A stretch of DNA of 64,000 nt from SHVZ01 sp041906305 (GTDB taxonomy: Bacteria > Pseudomonadota > Alphaproteobacteria > SHVZ01): contig JAYRJL010000010.1 in the NCBI GenBank assembly GCA_041906305.1, positions 142,898 to 206,897 of the forward strand, read 5' to 3'. Positions within the stretch are counted from its first letter, which is position 1, and every line of letters begins with the position of its first letter. This document shows, in pieces, positions 35,483 to 45,970 of this stretch. Position numbers and translations under genes: made by a program. The notes below the pieces were generated by a model. The model worked only from the letters and a program-made list of their open reading frames with translations. It searched no databases and was not told the origin of the DNA.

Positions 35483-36046
35483 TCAGTCCTCCGCCGCCAG
35501 GATCGCCGCCTCGGGCGTGCCGCGGGCGACCGCCTCCAGCTCCTCAACGTATCCCAGCGTCGTCAGATCCGTCATGCGCTGGGGGTAGAGGATGCCGTCC
35601 AGGTGGTCGAACTCGTGCTGGACCACCCGGGCATGCCAGCCCGACGCTACCCGGTCGATCACCTCGCCGTCCGGGGTGACGCCTCGGTAGCGGAGCTTCT
35701 TGAAGCGGGGAACCATGCCCCGGAGGCCGGGGACCGACAGGCAGCCCTCCCAGCCCGGCTCGGTTTCGTCGGTCAGCGGCTCGATCACCGGGTTGACGAT
35801 CGCCATCACGCCCTGGGGCTGGTCGTGCTCGTCGCCGGTCGAGCGGCTAGCCGGAACCGTAAAAATAACGACCCGTTTAGGCACAAAGACCTGGGGCGCC
35901 GCGATTCCAGCCCCGTTCACGGCCAGCATGGTCTCGAACATGTCGGAAACGAGGGTCTTGATCTCAGGCGCGGTCGGGTCCGGGACCTCGTCGGCGCGGC
36001 GTTTCAGGACAGGCTGGCCCATGCGGGCAATTGGAAGAATGGCCAT
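35483..36046 (-). CDS. def: Peptide deformylase
   Basis: A 187-residue metallohydrolase that removes formyl from nascent proteins. All three motifs are present: motif I GAGIAAPQV, motif II WEGCLSVPG (metal-ligating Cys) and motif III QHEFDHLDG (two metal His and catalytic Glu). The ATG at 36046 is preferred over a TTG two codons upstream. It heads a two-gene unit with coq9 and diverges from rpsU. No fmt gene follows it in this window, unlike many bacteria. Confidence 0.96.
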   Translation of the reverse strand: MAILPIARMGQPVLKRRADEVPDPTAPEIKTLVSDMFETMLAVNGAGIAAPQVFVPKRVVIFTVPASRSTGDEHDQPQGVMAIVNPVIEPLTDETEPGWEGCLSVPGLRGMVPRFKKLRYRGVTPDGEVIDRVASGWHARVVQHEFDHLDGILYPQRMTDLTTLGYVEELEAVARGTPEAAILAAED

Positions 36047-36123
36047 GGGCAACTATCGCAACCGACCTGTGTTGCCTCAAGGACAAAGCCGAAATATCCC
36101 TGATTTCCTGTGGTTTCCGGCTC

Positions 36124-36152
36124 TTCACAAGCCGAAAAGCCTCTGGTATAAG
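36124..36152 (+). promoter_or_regulatory. Probable housekeeping promoter of rpsU
   Basis: TTCACA (5 of 6 matches to the -35 consensus) and TATAAG (-10) are separated by exactly 17 nt, 41 nt upstream of the rpsU start in the def-rpsU divergent gap. This is the best sigma-70-like promoter in the window. Confidence 0.7.
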
Positions 36153-36192
36153 GCCCGCCTTCCGACGAATTCCACTTGGAGTGCTGAAGTCC

Positions 36193-36396
36193 GTGCAAGT
36201 CCTCGTCCGCGACAACAACGTCGATCAGGCCCTTCGCGTTCTCAAGAAGAAGATGCAGCGCGAGGGAGTCTTCCGCGAGATGAAGCTGCGCCGGAACTTC
36301 GAGAAGCCCTCCGAGAAGCGCGCCCGCGAGCGGGCCGAGTCGGTTCGCCGCTACCGCAAGCTGCTCCGCAAGCGCATGGAGCGCGAGGGCTACTAG
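36193..36396 (+). CDS. rpsU: 30S ribosomal protein S21
   Basis: A 67-residue basic protein, QVLVRDNNVDQALRVLKKKMQREGVFREMK, followed by the Arg-rich KRARERAESVRRYRKLLRKRM helix, typical of alphaproteobacterial S21. A GTG start at 36193 gives the usual VQVLVRDNN N-terminus; a GTG four codons upstream (36181), just after TTGGA, is an alternative. It is transcribed alone from a good promoter and is followed by a hairpin. Confidence 0.95.
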   Translation: MQVLVRDNNVDQALRVLKKKMQREGVFREMKLRRNFEKPSEKRARERAESVRRYRKLLRKRMEREGY

Positions 36397-36424
36397 CCTT
36401 CGACCCGTCGTCGTCGGAGAAAAG

Positions 36425-36450
36425 GGCCGCCCGCGGAAACGCCGGCGGCC
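36425..36450 (+). terminator. Hairpin after rpsU
   Basis: An 11-bp stem with one mismatch (GGCCGCCCGCG / CGCCGGCGGCC) closed by a GAAA tetraloop lies 29 nt after the rpsU stop and is followed by TTGTCGTTTC. The U-tract is weak, so the terminator call is moderate. Confidence 0.6.
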
Positions 36451-36488
36451 TTGTCGTTTCTGGGGAGTTGCCTGGCGGCAGGCGGACG

Positions 36489-36743
36489 CTAGTCGTCGAC
36501 GCTGCCGCAGGTCGGCTCCGCCTGCATCGCCAGGGTCGCCGAGGTGACCCCTGGGACCATCGAGACCTTGTTCAGGGTCGCGGCGAGCGCGCCGGGGTTT
36601 CCGTACTGGAGACGGAGTGCCAGCTTGCCGGCGGCGGGATCGAGATCGGAAACCTGAACGCCCGAGATCTTGGCGACGGCGGTCGCGACGTCGTTCACCG
36701 TCGCGGGGGCAGCCTGCACCAGGACTCGCGCCGCCCCCGCCAT
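36489..36743 (-). CDS. Small NapD-like protein (downstream of nap operon)
   Basis: An 84-residue NapD/ferredoxin-like fold candidate. It starts AARVLVQAAPATVNDVATAV, continues with KLALRLQYGN (the NapD QLIVVVE strand) and PGVTSATLAM, and ends PTCGSVDD. It is much closer to the 41204-41452 gene than to the true NapD at 40587-40910: the segments AARVLVQA, GKLALRLQYGN, VPGVTSATLA and PTCGSVD are shared. Start codon chosen to align with that paralogue; longer in-frame starts exist (36758, 36788). The conserved C-terminal Cys is not in standard NapD. Function probably chaperone-like, but unproven. Confidence 0.72.
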   Translation of the reverse strand: MAGAARVLVQAAPATVNDVATAVAKISGVQVSDLDPAAGKLALRLQYGNPGALAATLNKVSMVPGVTSATLAMQAEPTCGSVDD

Positions 36744-36825
36744 CGTCGGCACCTGCATCAGGCGGCCACGGCCTCGGCTCTGAATCAAGAATCGCCCCCG
36801 ATCGAACTCGCTCGGCCAGCGTAGC

Positions 36826-36865
36826 CAAATAAACCTAAATTAAATATAAATTTTTAAGTTTTATC
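36826..36865. other. AT-rich patch between napC and the distal NapD-like gene
   Basis: About 40 nt here are nearly all A and T (runs such as AAATTAAATATAAATTTTTAAG) in a window that is otherwise strongly GC-rich. It lies in the 243-nt gap after napC and upstream of the NapD-like gene on the minus strand, so it may supply promoter or UP-element sequence, or a silencer site for an AT-binding nucleoid protein. No clear -35/-10 pair was found. Confidence 0.5.
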
Positions 36866-36986
36866 TGAGGGAGGAATACCACCTCGACAGACCGCTTGGC
36901 CTCGCGGCCCGAACCAGGCGAACTGCCGGGCAGCGCATGGCAGCTGTGCCGCCGCGCCGTCGTCGAAGGCGGATTGGCGGCGCCGG

Positions 36987-37616
36987 CTACTGCCAGCCCG
37001 GCACGTTCCGCATGTCGGGAAGCGCGTGGGCGATACCCTTGTGGCAGTCGATGCAGGTTCGCTGCTTGGTGAACAGGAACCGCTGATGCGCGTCGACCGC
37101 GCGCTGGCTCTGTTTCGACAGATCCATCGAGTCGGCCGAATGGCAGTTCCGGCACTCCAGCGAGTCGTTGGCCTTGAACCTCGACCATTCGTGCTGCGCG
37201 AGCTCGAGCCGCTTGTCGACGAACTTCTCGCGCGTCGAGATCGTGCCGAAGAGATGACCCCACACTTCCTTGCTCGCCTGCATCTTGCGGGCGATCTTGT
37301 GGGTCCAGTCGTGCGGAACGTGGCAGTCGGGGCAGCTTGCCCGCACGCCCGAGCGATTGGTGAAGTGCACCGTCCGCTGCAGCTCGGCGAAGACGTTGTC
37401 CTGCATCTCGTGGCACGAGGTGCAGAACTTCTCGGTGTTGGTCAGCTCGAGCGCGGTGTTGAAGCCGCCCCAGAAGACGATGCCGGCGACGAAGCCACTC
37501 ATCACCAGGGTCCCCAGCGCGAACACCGAGCTCGGACGCCGAAGAACATCCCAGAAGACGAGGATCTTCCGAACGAGGCGAAGGAACACGCCTTCGCTGC
37601 GCGCGGCGTCGCTCAT
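36987..37616 (-). CDS. napC: NapC/NirT-family tetraheme cytochrome c
   Basis: A 209-residue membrane-anchored quinol dehydrogenase. One transmembrane helix at about residues 32-52 is followed by four CXXCH heme motifs (CTSCH, CPDCH, CRNCH, CIDCH) in a periplasmic domain. NapC oxidises ubiquinol and passes electrons to NapB/NapA. The ATG at 37616 overlaps the napB stop (ATGA). It is the last of the nap structural genes; napG and napH are absent, so NapC is the sole quinol route. Confidence 0.95.
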   Translation of the reverse strand: MSDAARSEGVFLRLVRKILVFWDVLRRPSSVFALGTLVMSGFVAGIVFWGGFNTALELTNTEKFCTSCHEMQDNVFAELQRTVHFTNRSGVRASCPDCHVPHDWTHKIARKMQASKEVWGHLFGTISTREKFVDKRLELAQHEWSRFKANDSLECRNCHSADSMDLSKQSQRAVDAHQRFLFTKQRTCIDCHKGIAHALPDMRNVPGWQ

Positions 37617-38073
37617 CGGCGCCCTCCGGGCTGCGAGCGCGCGATCAGCGTATCGATGTCGACGAAATCGTTGGCGACCGGCGTGCGCACGTCGTGCTGC
37701 GGCACGTGACACTGCGTGCAGAAGAAGCGCCTGGGCGAGACCGTCGCCAGGAACTGGCCGTCACGGTCCATGAAGTGCGTGATGCTGAGCATCGGTGCCT
37801 GCGACTCCCCGGTGCGCGTGCGCGCGTGGCAGGCGAGGCACTTGTTGCCGTTCAGGTCGACCTGATAGCCCTCGATCGTGTGCGGGATCACCGGCGGCTG
37901 CTCCGGATAGTTCCTGATCTCCCGCTCCGAGGTGTTCTTGTACGGCATCATGCGCGGCGCCGGCGCGACCTCGCTCAGCGGCGTCGGCCCTCGCAACGGC
38001 AAGGACTGCGCGAAGATCGTGGTCGAGACGAGGAACGCGGCGATCGCCAGCGTGATCGCCTTCCAGTGATTTC

Positions 38074-38077
<4 letters not shown>
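37613..38077 (-). CDS. napB: Diheme cytochrome c subunit of periplasmic nitrate reductase
   Basis: A 154-residue protein with a Sec signal peptide (LAIAAFLVSTTIFAQ, cleavage about residue 23-25) and two CXXCH motifs (CLACH, CTQCH). Family context includes PPVIPHTIEGYQVDLNGNKCL and FCTQCHVPQHDV. It transfers electrons from NapC to NapA in the periplasm. Start (38077) and stop each overlap the neighbours napA and napC by ATGA, showing tight coupling. Confidence 0.95.
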
Positions 38078-40586
<2,509 letters not shown>

Positions 40587-40590
<4 letters not shown>

Positions 40591-40910
40591 GCGGAGGGTT
40601 CCTCCCCGACGTCGGTCGCGTGGAAAACGAGGGTGGCGGAGATCACGTCCGGAAGGAGCGAGATCCGCGTCAGCGCGACGCCGACCGGGTCCGATCCGCT
40701 TCCCTCGACGACGACGACCAGCTTGCCGCGCTGGTCGCGATTATGAATCTCGGCGCCACCGATCTCTTCGATGGAAGCCGCTACCTGGTCGAGCTGCTCC
40801 GGCCGCGTCTGAACCAGGATGCTCGCGATCTCGGTGCCGCCGCCGGGCGACGCCATCGCGCTGGCCGACAGCCAGCGACCGCGAATGAATTGTCGGCGGT
40901 TTCTTTCCAT
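40587..40910 (-). CDS. napD: NapD chaperone with NapF-like N-terminal twin-arginine segment
   Basis: A 107-residue protein. Residues ~25-100 match NapD (ASILVQTRPEQLDQVAASI, GKLVVVVEGSG, ISATLVFHATD), the cytoplasmic chaperone that binds the NapA Tat signal peptide. The extra N-terminus MERNRRQFIRGRWLSASA resembles the start of NapF (RR...GRW..AS) but carries none of NapF's iron-sulfur motifs. It overlaps napA by ATGA and follows napE by 3 nt. An internal Met19 start would remove the extension, but no separate ribosome site was seen. Confidence 0.85.
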
Positions 40911-40913
40911 GGC

Positions 40914-41093
40914 TCAGATCACCGGCGGCCCCGGCGGGCCTGCGATCATCTGGAAGATCCAGATCGCGAGCCCGAAGGCGCCGACGAAGGCAACCGCCAG
41001 TCCCGGCATCACGACGCCGGTCAGGAAGAGAAACGCGAGGACTTCGCGCCGGCGCCTTTGCCGGGCGTCCAGAGGCTCCAGATCCAGCGTCAT
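40914..41093 (-). CDS. napE: NapE small membrane protein
   Basis: A 59-residue protein with a basic N-terminus (LDARQRRRREVLAFLFL) and one long hydrophobic stretch (about residues 19-52), the normal form of NapE, a small inner-membrane protein of nap operons with unclear role. ATG 41093 is preceded by GGTGGAG; a longer in-frame start at 41171 would add 26 residues. It begins the napEDABC run. Confidence 0.82.
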   Translation of the reverse strand: MTLDLEPLDARQRRRREVLAFLFLTGVVMPGLAVAFVGAFGLAIWIFQMIAGPPGPPVI

Positions 41094-41203
41094 CCAAGCA
41101 GCTCCACCCGCAGGGATCGATTCGAAGAAGACGAATATCCTCCCCGATAGGAAACGGCGGAAATCAAACACTTGTCAACCGGGGGTGGCATAGCGCTCTC
41201 GTG

Positions 41204-41452
41204 TCAATCGACGCTGCCGCAGGTCGGCGCGGCATGGGCGGCCAGGGTCGCGGAGGTGACGCCCGGAACCAGCGAGACCTTGCGAAGGGTCGCCGCCAGA
41301 TGGCCGGTATTTCCGTACTGAAGTCGAAGCGCCAGCTTGCCGCCCTGGTCGCGGTCGCAGACCTCGACGCCGGGAATCGCGGCGACCGCCGCGGCGATCT
41401 GATCGAACCCGTCGAGTGAAGCCTGGACGAGGACGCGGGCGGCATCCGGCAT
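41204..41452 (-). CDS. Small NapD-like protein (upstream of nap operon)
   Basis: An 82-residue protein, close paralogue of the 36489-36743 product (shared AARVLVQA, GKLALRLQYGN, VPGVTSATLA and terminal PTCGSVD). The ATG at 41452 has GGAGG 8 nt upstream, better than the in-frame start 19 codons earlier. It is the first gene after the FNR-type promoter, 110 nt before napE, so it should be expressed with the nap genes. NapD-type chaperone function is inferred from the fold pattern; the conserved Cys near the C-terminus is unusual. Confidence 0.75.
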   Translation of the reverse strand: MPDAARVLVQASLDGFDQIAAAVAAIPGVEVCDRDQGGKLALRLQYGNTGHLAATLRKVSLVPGVTSATLAAHAAPTCGSVD

Positions 41453-41548
41453 CGGCTGTGCCTCCGGGCGCGCCGACGATCCGCCTCTAGCTTTCGAATT
41501 CCGATTCACCGACCACCCAGCCGATTCTGATCCCCTGAAAGGGCGGCC

Positions 41549-41554
41549 AGACTA
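41549..41554 (-). promoter_or_regulatory. -10 element of the FNR-type nap promoter
   Basis: TAGTCT (TANNNT pattern) on the minus strand would place transcription start near 41542. Its spacing puts the FNR box centre exactly at -41.5, the class II activator position. The 5' leader to the NapD-like start would be about 90 nt. Confidence 0.55.
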
Positions 41555-41576
41555 GGAGGCGGCGGGAGGCCGGGCC

Positions 41577-41590
41577 TTGATGTGGATCAA
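41577..41590 (-). promoter_or_regulatory. FNR/Anr/FixK-type binding site
   Basis: TTGATGTGGATCAA is a perfect match to TTGAT-N4-ATCAA. It sits upstream of the NapD-like/napEDABC genes and downstream of pntB. It is the core of a longer inverted repeat with 12-bp arms (41570-41597), which may also form a hairpin ending the pntB transcript. Low-oxygen activation of nitrate reduction is the obvious role. Confidence 0.85.
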
Positions 41591-41600
41591 GGCCCGGGAC

Positions 41601-43004
41601 TCAGTGGCCGGAGCCGAGCGCCTTGACGATCTCTTCGGTCATCTTCTTGGCATCGCCGAACAGCATCATCGTGTTCGGGCGGAAGAAGAGCTCGTTGTCG
41701 ACGCCGGCATAGCCCGATGCCATCGAACGTTTAATGAAGAGCACGGTCTTCGACTTCTCGACGTCGAGGATCGGCATGCCGTAGATCGGGCTGGTGGGAT
41801 CGGTCTTCGCCGCCGGGTTGGTAACGTCGTTGGCGCCGATCACGTAGACCACGTCGGTCGAGGCGAAGTCGCGGTTGATGTCCTCGAGCTCGACCACGTC
41901 CTCGTAAGGCACGTTGGCCTCGGCCAGCAGCACGTTCATGTGCCCGGGCATGCGGCCGGCGACCGGATGGATCGCATAGCGCACCGACACGCCTTCCTTC
42001 TTCAGGATGTCGGCCATCTCTCGGAGCGCGTGCTGGGCCTGGGCGACTGCCATGCCGTAGCCCGGCACCACGATCACCGAGCTGGCGTTCTTCATGATGA
42101 AGGCCGCGTCTTCGGCCGAGCCCGACTTGACCGTCTTGTCGCCGCCGGGGCCGCCGCCGGCGGGGCCCGCGACCTCACCGCCGAAGCCGCCAAGGATCAC
42201 GTTGAAGATCGATCGGTTCATCCCCTTGCACATGATGTAGCTGAGGATGGCGCCCGACGATCCGACCAGCGCGCCGGTGACGATCAGGAGGCTGTTCTCG
42301 AGCGTGAAGCCGATGCCGGCCGCGGCCCAGCCGGAGTAGCTGTTCAGCATCGACACGACGACCGGCATGTCGGCGCCGCCGATCGGCAGGATCAGCAGGA
42401 ATCCGATCAGCAGCGACAGCGCCACGATCGCCCAGAAGATCGTCGTCGACTGGTGCAGGCAGAACCAGACGACGAGCCCGACCAGGGCCAGCCCAAGCAG
42501 CGCGTTCAGCGGATGCTGCATCGGGAAGACCAGCGGCTTGCCGGTGATGACGCCCTGCAGCTTGCCGAAGGCGATGATCGAGCCGGTGAACGTGATGGCG
42601 CCGATGGCGACGCCGAGGCTCATCTCGATCAGGCTCGCGGTCTTGATCGCCCCAGGTGCCCCGATGTGATACGCCTCCGGCGCGTAGAACGCGGCCGCCG
42701 CGACCAGCACGGCAGCGAGGCCGACCAGGCTGTGGAATGCTGCGACCAGCTGCGGCAGCGCCGTCATCTGGATCTTGAGCGCCGTGACCGCGCCGATCGC
42801 CGCGCCGATCGCGATGCCGAGGATGATCAGCCAGTAGGAGACGACGCCAGGCAGAGCCAGGGTCGTGCCGATGGCGATCGCCATGCCGACGATGCCGTAG
42901 AAATTGCCGCCGCGAGAAGTCTCGGGCGACGAGAGGCCCCGCAGGGCCATGATGAAGCAGACGGAAGCGGCGAGGTAAAGCAGCGCCGCGAGCGTGGTCG
43001 ACAT
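41601..43004 (-). CDS. pntB: NAD(P) transhydrogenase subunit beta
   Basis: A 467-residue protein with an N-terminal membrane domain (about residues 1-260, ~9 spans) and a C-terminal NADP(H)-binding domain containing IVPGYGMAVAQAQHALREM and YVIGANDVTNPAAKTDPTSPIYGMPIL. With PntAA/PntAB it drives NADP+ reduction by NADH using the proton gradient. It is third in the pntAA-AB-B operon, 12 nt after pntAB, and provides NADPH. Confidence 0.96.
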   Translation of the reverse strand: MSTTLAALLYLAASVCFIMALRGLSSPETSRGGNFYGIVGMAIAIGTTLALPGVVSYWLIILGIAIGAAIGAVTALKIQMTALPQLVAAFHSLVGLAAVLVAAAAFYAPEAYHIGAPGAIKTASLIEMSLGVAIGAITFTGSIIAFGKLQGVITGKPLVFPMQHPLNALLGLALVGLVVWFCLHQSTTIFWAIVALSLLIGFLLILPIGGADMPVVVSMLNSYSGWAAAGIGFTLENSLLIVTGALVGSSGAILSYIMCKGMNRSIFNVILGGFGGEVAGPAGGGPGGDKTVKSGSAEDAAFIMKNASSVIVVPGYGMAVAQAQHALREMADILKKEGVSVRYAIHPVAGRMPGHMNVLLAEANVPYEDVVELEDINRDFASTDVVYVIGANDVTNPAAKTDPTSPIYGMPILDVEKSKTVLFIKRSMASGYAGVDNELFFRPNTMMLFGDAKKMTEEIVKALGSGH

Positions 43005-43016
43005 TGCGGCGGCTCC

Positions 43017-43316
43017 CTATTTCTTCTTCTTAAACATCTGCAGCATGCGCTGCGTGACGATGAAGCCGCCGAAGATGTTGACGGAGGCGAGGATCACCGC
43101 GAGGAAGCCCATGACCTTGGAGAAGTCCATGCCGGCCGGGCCGGCGGCGATCAGTGCGCCGACGACGATGACCGAGGAGACCGCGTTGGTGACGCTCATC
43201 AGCGGCGAATGCAGGGCCGGCGTCACCCGCCAGACCACGTAGTATCCGACGAAGCAGGCCAGCACGAAGACGGTGAGCCCGAAGACTGTCGGGTCGACGC
43301 CGTTGGTGTGTTCCAT
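43017..43316 (-). CDS. pntAB: NAD(P) transhydrogenase membrane subunit PntAB (alpha-2)
   Basis: A 99-residue membrane protein with about three to four helices (PTVFGLTVFVLACFVGYYVVW, LMSVTNAVSSVIVVGALIAAG, VMGFLAVILASVNIFGGFIV). It corresponds to the C-terminal membrane part of E. coli PntA, encoded separately as usual in alphaproteobacteria. It is preceded by pntAA (14-nt gap). Confidence 0.94.
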   Translation of the reverse strand: MEHTNGVDPTVFGLTVFVLACFVGYYVVWRVTPALHSPLMSVTNAVSSVIVVGALIAAGPAGMDFSKVMGFLAVILASVNIFGGFIVTQRMLQMFKKKK

Positions 43317-43330
43317 CTGGGCTATCCCCC

Positions 43331-44461
43331 TCAGCCGGCAAGGGACGGATGAACCACCGCCCCGCCTTCGGTCAGCAGCGTCGCAGCCACGATCTCGTCC
43401 TTGCGGTCGACCTTGAGCGCCTTGGTTTCCTTGTCGATCAGCGGCGTCAGGAAGGTCAGCACGTTGCGAGCGTAGAGCGCGCTCGAATCGACCGCGATCC
43501 GGCTCGGCACGTTGAGATGTCCGACCAGCTTGACCCCGTGCTTCTCGACGACCTTGCCCTTCTCGGAGAGCGGGCAGTTGCCGCCCTGCTCGACCGCAAG
43601 GTCGACGATCACCGAGCCGGGCTTCATGTCCCGGACCATCGCCTCGGTCACGATCACCGGCGCCGGACGGCCGGGGATCAGCGCCGTGCAGATCACGATG
43701 TCGGTCTTCTTCAGCGTCTCGGCGAGCTTGGCAGCCTGCTTCTGCTTGTAGTCCTCGCTCATCTCCTTGGCGTAGCCGCCGGCGGTCTCGGCCGCCTTCG
43801 ACGCGGCCTCGTCGACCTCGATGAACGTGGCCCCCAGCGACTGCACCTGCTCCTTGACCGCGGCCCGGACATCGAAGGCGGAGACGATGGCACCGAGGCG
43901 CTTGGCGGTCGCGATCGCCTGCAGGCCGGCGACGCCGGCGCCGATCACGCAGACGCGGGCCGGCGGCACGGTGCCGGCGGCGGTCATCATCATCGGGAAC
44001 GCCCGACCGAATTCGTAGGCGGCATCGAGCACCGCGCGATATCCGGCGAGGTTCGACTGGGACGAGAGAACGTCCATGCTCTGCGCGCGAGTGATGCGCG
44101 GCACCAGTTCGAGCGAGAAGGCCTGGATCTTCCGATCGGCGATCGCCTTGAACTGGTCCTTGTCGGCATAGGGCGCAAGCAGCCCGATCAGGACCGCGCC
44201 CTCCTTGAAGAGCGGGATGTCGGCCGCGTCGGGCCGTTGCACCGCGATCACGACGTCGGCGCCCGAAAGCGCGGTCGCGCGGTCCGCGGCCAGCACGGCG
44301 CCGGCGTCCTGGAAGGCCTGGTCGGGAATCGAGGAGCCGGCTCCGGCGCCGCTCTCGACCACGACATCGAGGCCGAGCCCCTTTATTTTCCTGACGGTCT
44401 CGGGCGAGGCGGCGACGCGCCGCTCGTCGGCCCGACGTTCCTTGAGCACGGCGACTTTCAT
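43331..44461 (-). CDS. pntAA: NAD(P) transhydrogenase NAD-binding subunit PntAA (alpha-1)
   Basis: A 376-residue NAD(H)-binding subunit with the AlaDH/PNT N-terminal domain (MKVAVLKERRADERRVA) and a Rossmann motif VCVIGAGVAGLQAIATAKRLGA at about residue 170. The mobile-loop region near AKEMSEDYKQKQ is kept. The ATG at 44461 is the family start. First gene of the three-gene pnt operon. Confidence 0.95.
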   Translation of the reverse strand: MKVAVLKERRADERRVAASPETVRKIKGLGLDVVVESGAGAGSSIPDQAFQDAGAVLAADRATALSGADVVIAVQRPDAADIPLFKEGAVLIGLLAPYADKDQFKAIADRKIQAFSLELVPRITRAQSMDVLSSQSNLAGYRAVLDAAYEFGRAFPMMMTAAGTVPPARVCVIGAGVAGLQAIATAKRLGAIVSAFDVRAAVKEQVQSLGATFIEVDEAASKAAETAGGYAKEMSEDYKQKQAAKLAETLKKTDIVICTALIPGRPAPVIVTEAMVRDMKPGSVIVDLAVEQGGNCPLSEKGKVVEKHGVKLVGHLNVPSRIAVDSSALYARNVLTFLTPLIDKETKALKVDRKDEIVAATLLTEGGAVVHPSLAG

Positions 44462-44551
44462 CGGCAGATCGACGCTCCCCCGGGCGATTGGGCGCAAACA
44501 ATGCCCGGCGGATCGGATTTTGTGAAGTCCGGGGGAAATCGCCCGAAACGA

Positions 44552-44577
44552 GAAGGGGCGCCCGAAGGCGCCCCTTC
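44552..44577 (-). terminator. Hairpin after amt
   Basis: A perfect 11-bp stem (GAAGGGGCGCC / GGCGCCCCTTC) with a 4-nt loop lies 23 nt beyond the amt stop. The following minus-strand bases TCGTTTCGGG are only partly T-rich. It probably ends the amt transcript before the pnt operon promoter region. Confidence 0.65.
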
Positions 44578-44600
44578 CCCCCAGACGTGATGCCGATCGC

Positions 44601-45899
44601 CTAGTGCACGACCTCGCCGTGGAGGTTGAGGTCGAGCCCCTCCCGTTCGGTATCGGCATCAACGCGGAGCCCGATCGCCATGTCGATGATCTTGGCGATG
44701 ATGAAGGTGACGATGGCGTCGTAGGCGACGACCACCGCGACGCCGTAGATCTGGGTGATGATCTGGCTGGCGTTGCCGTCGATCAGCCCGGCCTTGCCGT
44801 CGCCGCCGATCGCCTGGACGGCGAAGACCCCGGTCAGGATCGCGCCGACGATGCCGCCGATTCCATGCACCCCGAAGGCATCCAGGGAGTCGTCGTAGCC
44901 CAGCATGCGCTTGAGCGCTGTCGCCGCCCACCAGCAGACGACGCCCGCGACGAGGCCGATGACGAGCGCCCCGCCGGGGGCGACGAAGCCCGAGGCCGGC
45001 GTGATCGCGACGAGGCCGGCGATCGCGCCGGAGACGATGCCGAGAACCGAGGGCTTACCCTTGGCCGCCCATTCCACGAACATCCAGGAGAGCGCCGCCG
45101 CGGCAGCCGCGATCTGCGTCACCGCCATCGCCATGCCGGCCGAGGCGCCGGCGGAGACCGCGGAGCCCGCGTTGAAGCCGAACCAGCCGACCCACAGCAG
45201 CGACGCGCCGGTCAAGGTCAGGATCAGGTTGTGCGGGGTGAAAGGCTCCTTCGGGTAGCCCATGCGCTTGCCGATCATGATCGACAGGACGAGGCCCGCG
45301 ACGCCGGCATTGATGTGGACGACCGTACCGCCGGCATAGTCGAGCACGTTGGCCGCGCCGAGGAAGCCGCCGCCCCAGACCCAGTGGGCCACCGGCGAGT
45401 AGACCAGCAGCGACCACAGGCCCATGAACCACAGCATTGCCGAGAACTTCATGCGATCGACGAAGGCACCGGCGATCAGCGCCGGGGTGATGATCGCGAA
45501 GGTCATCTGGTAGGTCATGAACAGCGATTCGGGGATCGTCTTGGCGTTGGCGTGGATCGCGTCCACGCCCATGCCTCGGAGCAGCGCGCGGCTGAGATCG
45601 CCGACATAGGCGCCGCCCTCGGTGAAGGCGAGGCTGTAGCCCGCGATCATCCAGAGGATGGTCACGAGACAGCAGGTGGCGAAGGAATGCATGACCACCG
45701 AGAGCACGTTCATCTTGCGGACCATGCCGCCGTAGAACAGCGCCAGGCCCGGGATGGTCATCATCAGAACGAGCGCGGTCGAGGTGAGCATCCAGGCGGT
45801 GTCGCCGGTATCGATCTTCGGCGCGGCGTCCTGCGCCATCGCCATTTTCGGAGCCAATGCCGCCGCCAGTGCGGCCAAGGCCAGGAACCCTCTCTTCAC
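44601..45899 (-). CDS. amtB: Ammonium transporter, Amt family
   Basis: A 432-residue protein with a signal peptide (FLALAALAAALAPKMAMAQD) and about 11 spans. Signatures include TGDTAWMLTSTALVLMMTIPGLALFYGG and, later, DYAGGTVVHINAGVAGLVLS and DDSLDAFGVHGIGGIVGAI with pore His residues. It transports ammonium. A GTG start at 45899 is supported by GGGAGGG about 8 nt upstream. There is no glnK gene beside it, which is unusual because glnK-amtB pairs are the rule. A near-consensus sigma-54 promoter lies upstream. Confidence 0.94.
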   Translation of the reverse strand: MKRGFLALAALAAALAPKMAMAQDAAPKIDTGDTAWMLTSTALVLMMTIPGLALFYGGMVRKMNVLSVVMHSFATCCLVTILWMIAGYSLAFTEGGAYVGDLSRALLRGMGVDAIHANAKTIPESLFMTYQMTFAIITPALIAGAFVDRMKFSAMLWFMGLWSLLVYSPVAHWVWGGGFLGAANVLDYAGGTVVHINAGVAGLVLSIMIGKRMGYPKEPFTPHNLILTLTGASLLWVGWFGFNAGSAVSAGASAGMAMAVTQIAAAAAALSWMFVEWAAKGKPSVLGIVSGAIAGLVAITPASGFVAPGGALVIGLVAGVVCWWAATALKRMLGYDDSLDAFGVHGIGGIVGAILTGVFAVQAIGGDGKAGLIDGNASQIITQIYGVAVVVAYDAIVTFIIAKIIDMAIGLRVDADTEREGLDLNLHGEVVH

Positions 45900-45970
45900 G
45901 CTTCCACCCTCCCGGTAACGATCGTCGTGCCGACGCGACAGGCCTCGCCTGTTGCGGTGCAGCGGGGAAT

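Noticed and set aside
41570..41597. Simple terminator of pntB only
   Set aside because: The hairpin has no T-tract on the minus strand, while its core is a perfect FNR site at -41.5 from a -10 element; the regulatory reading explains more.
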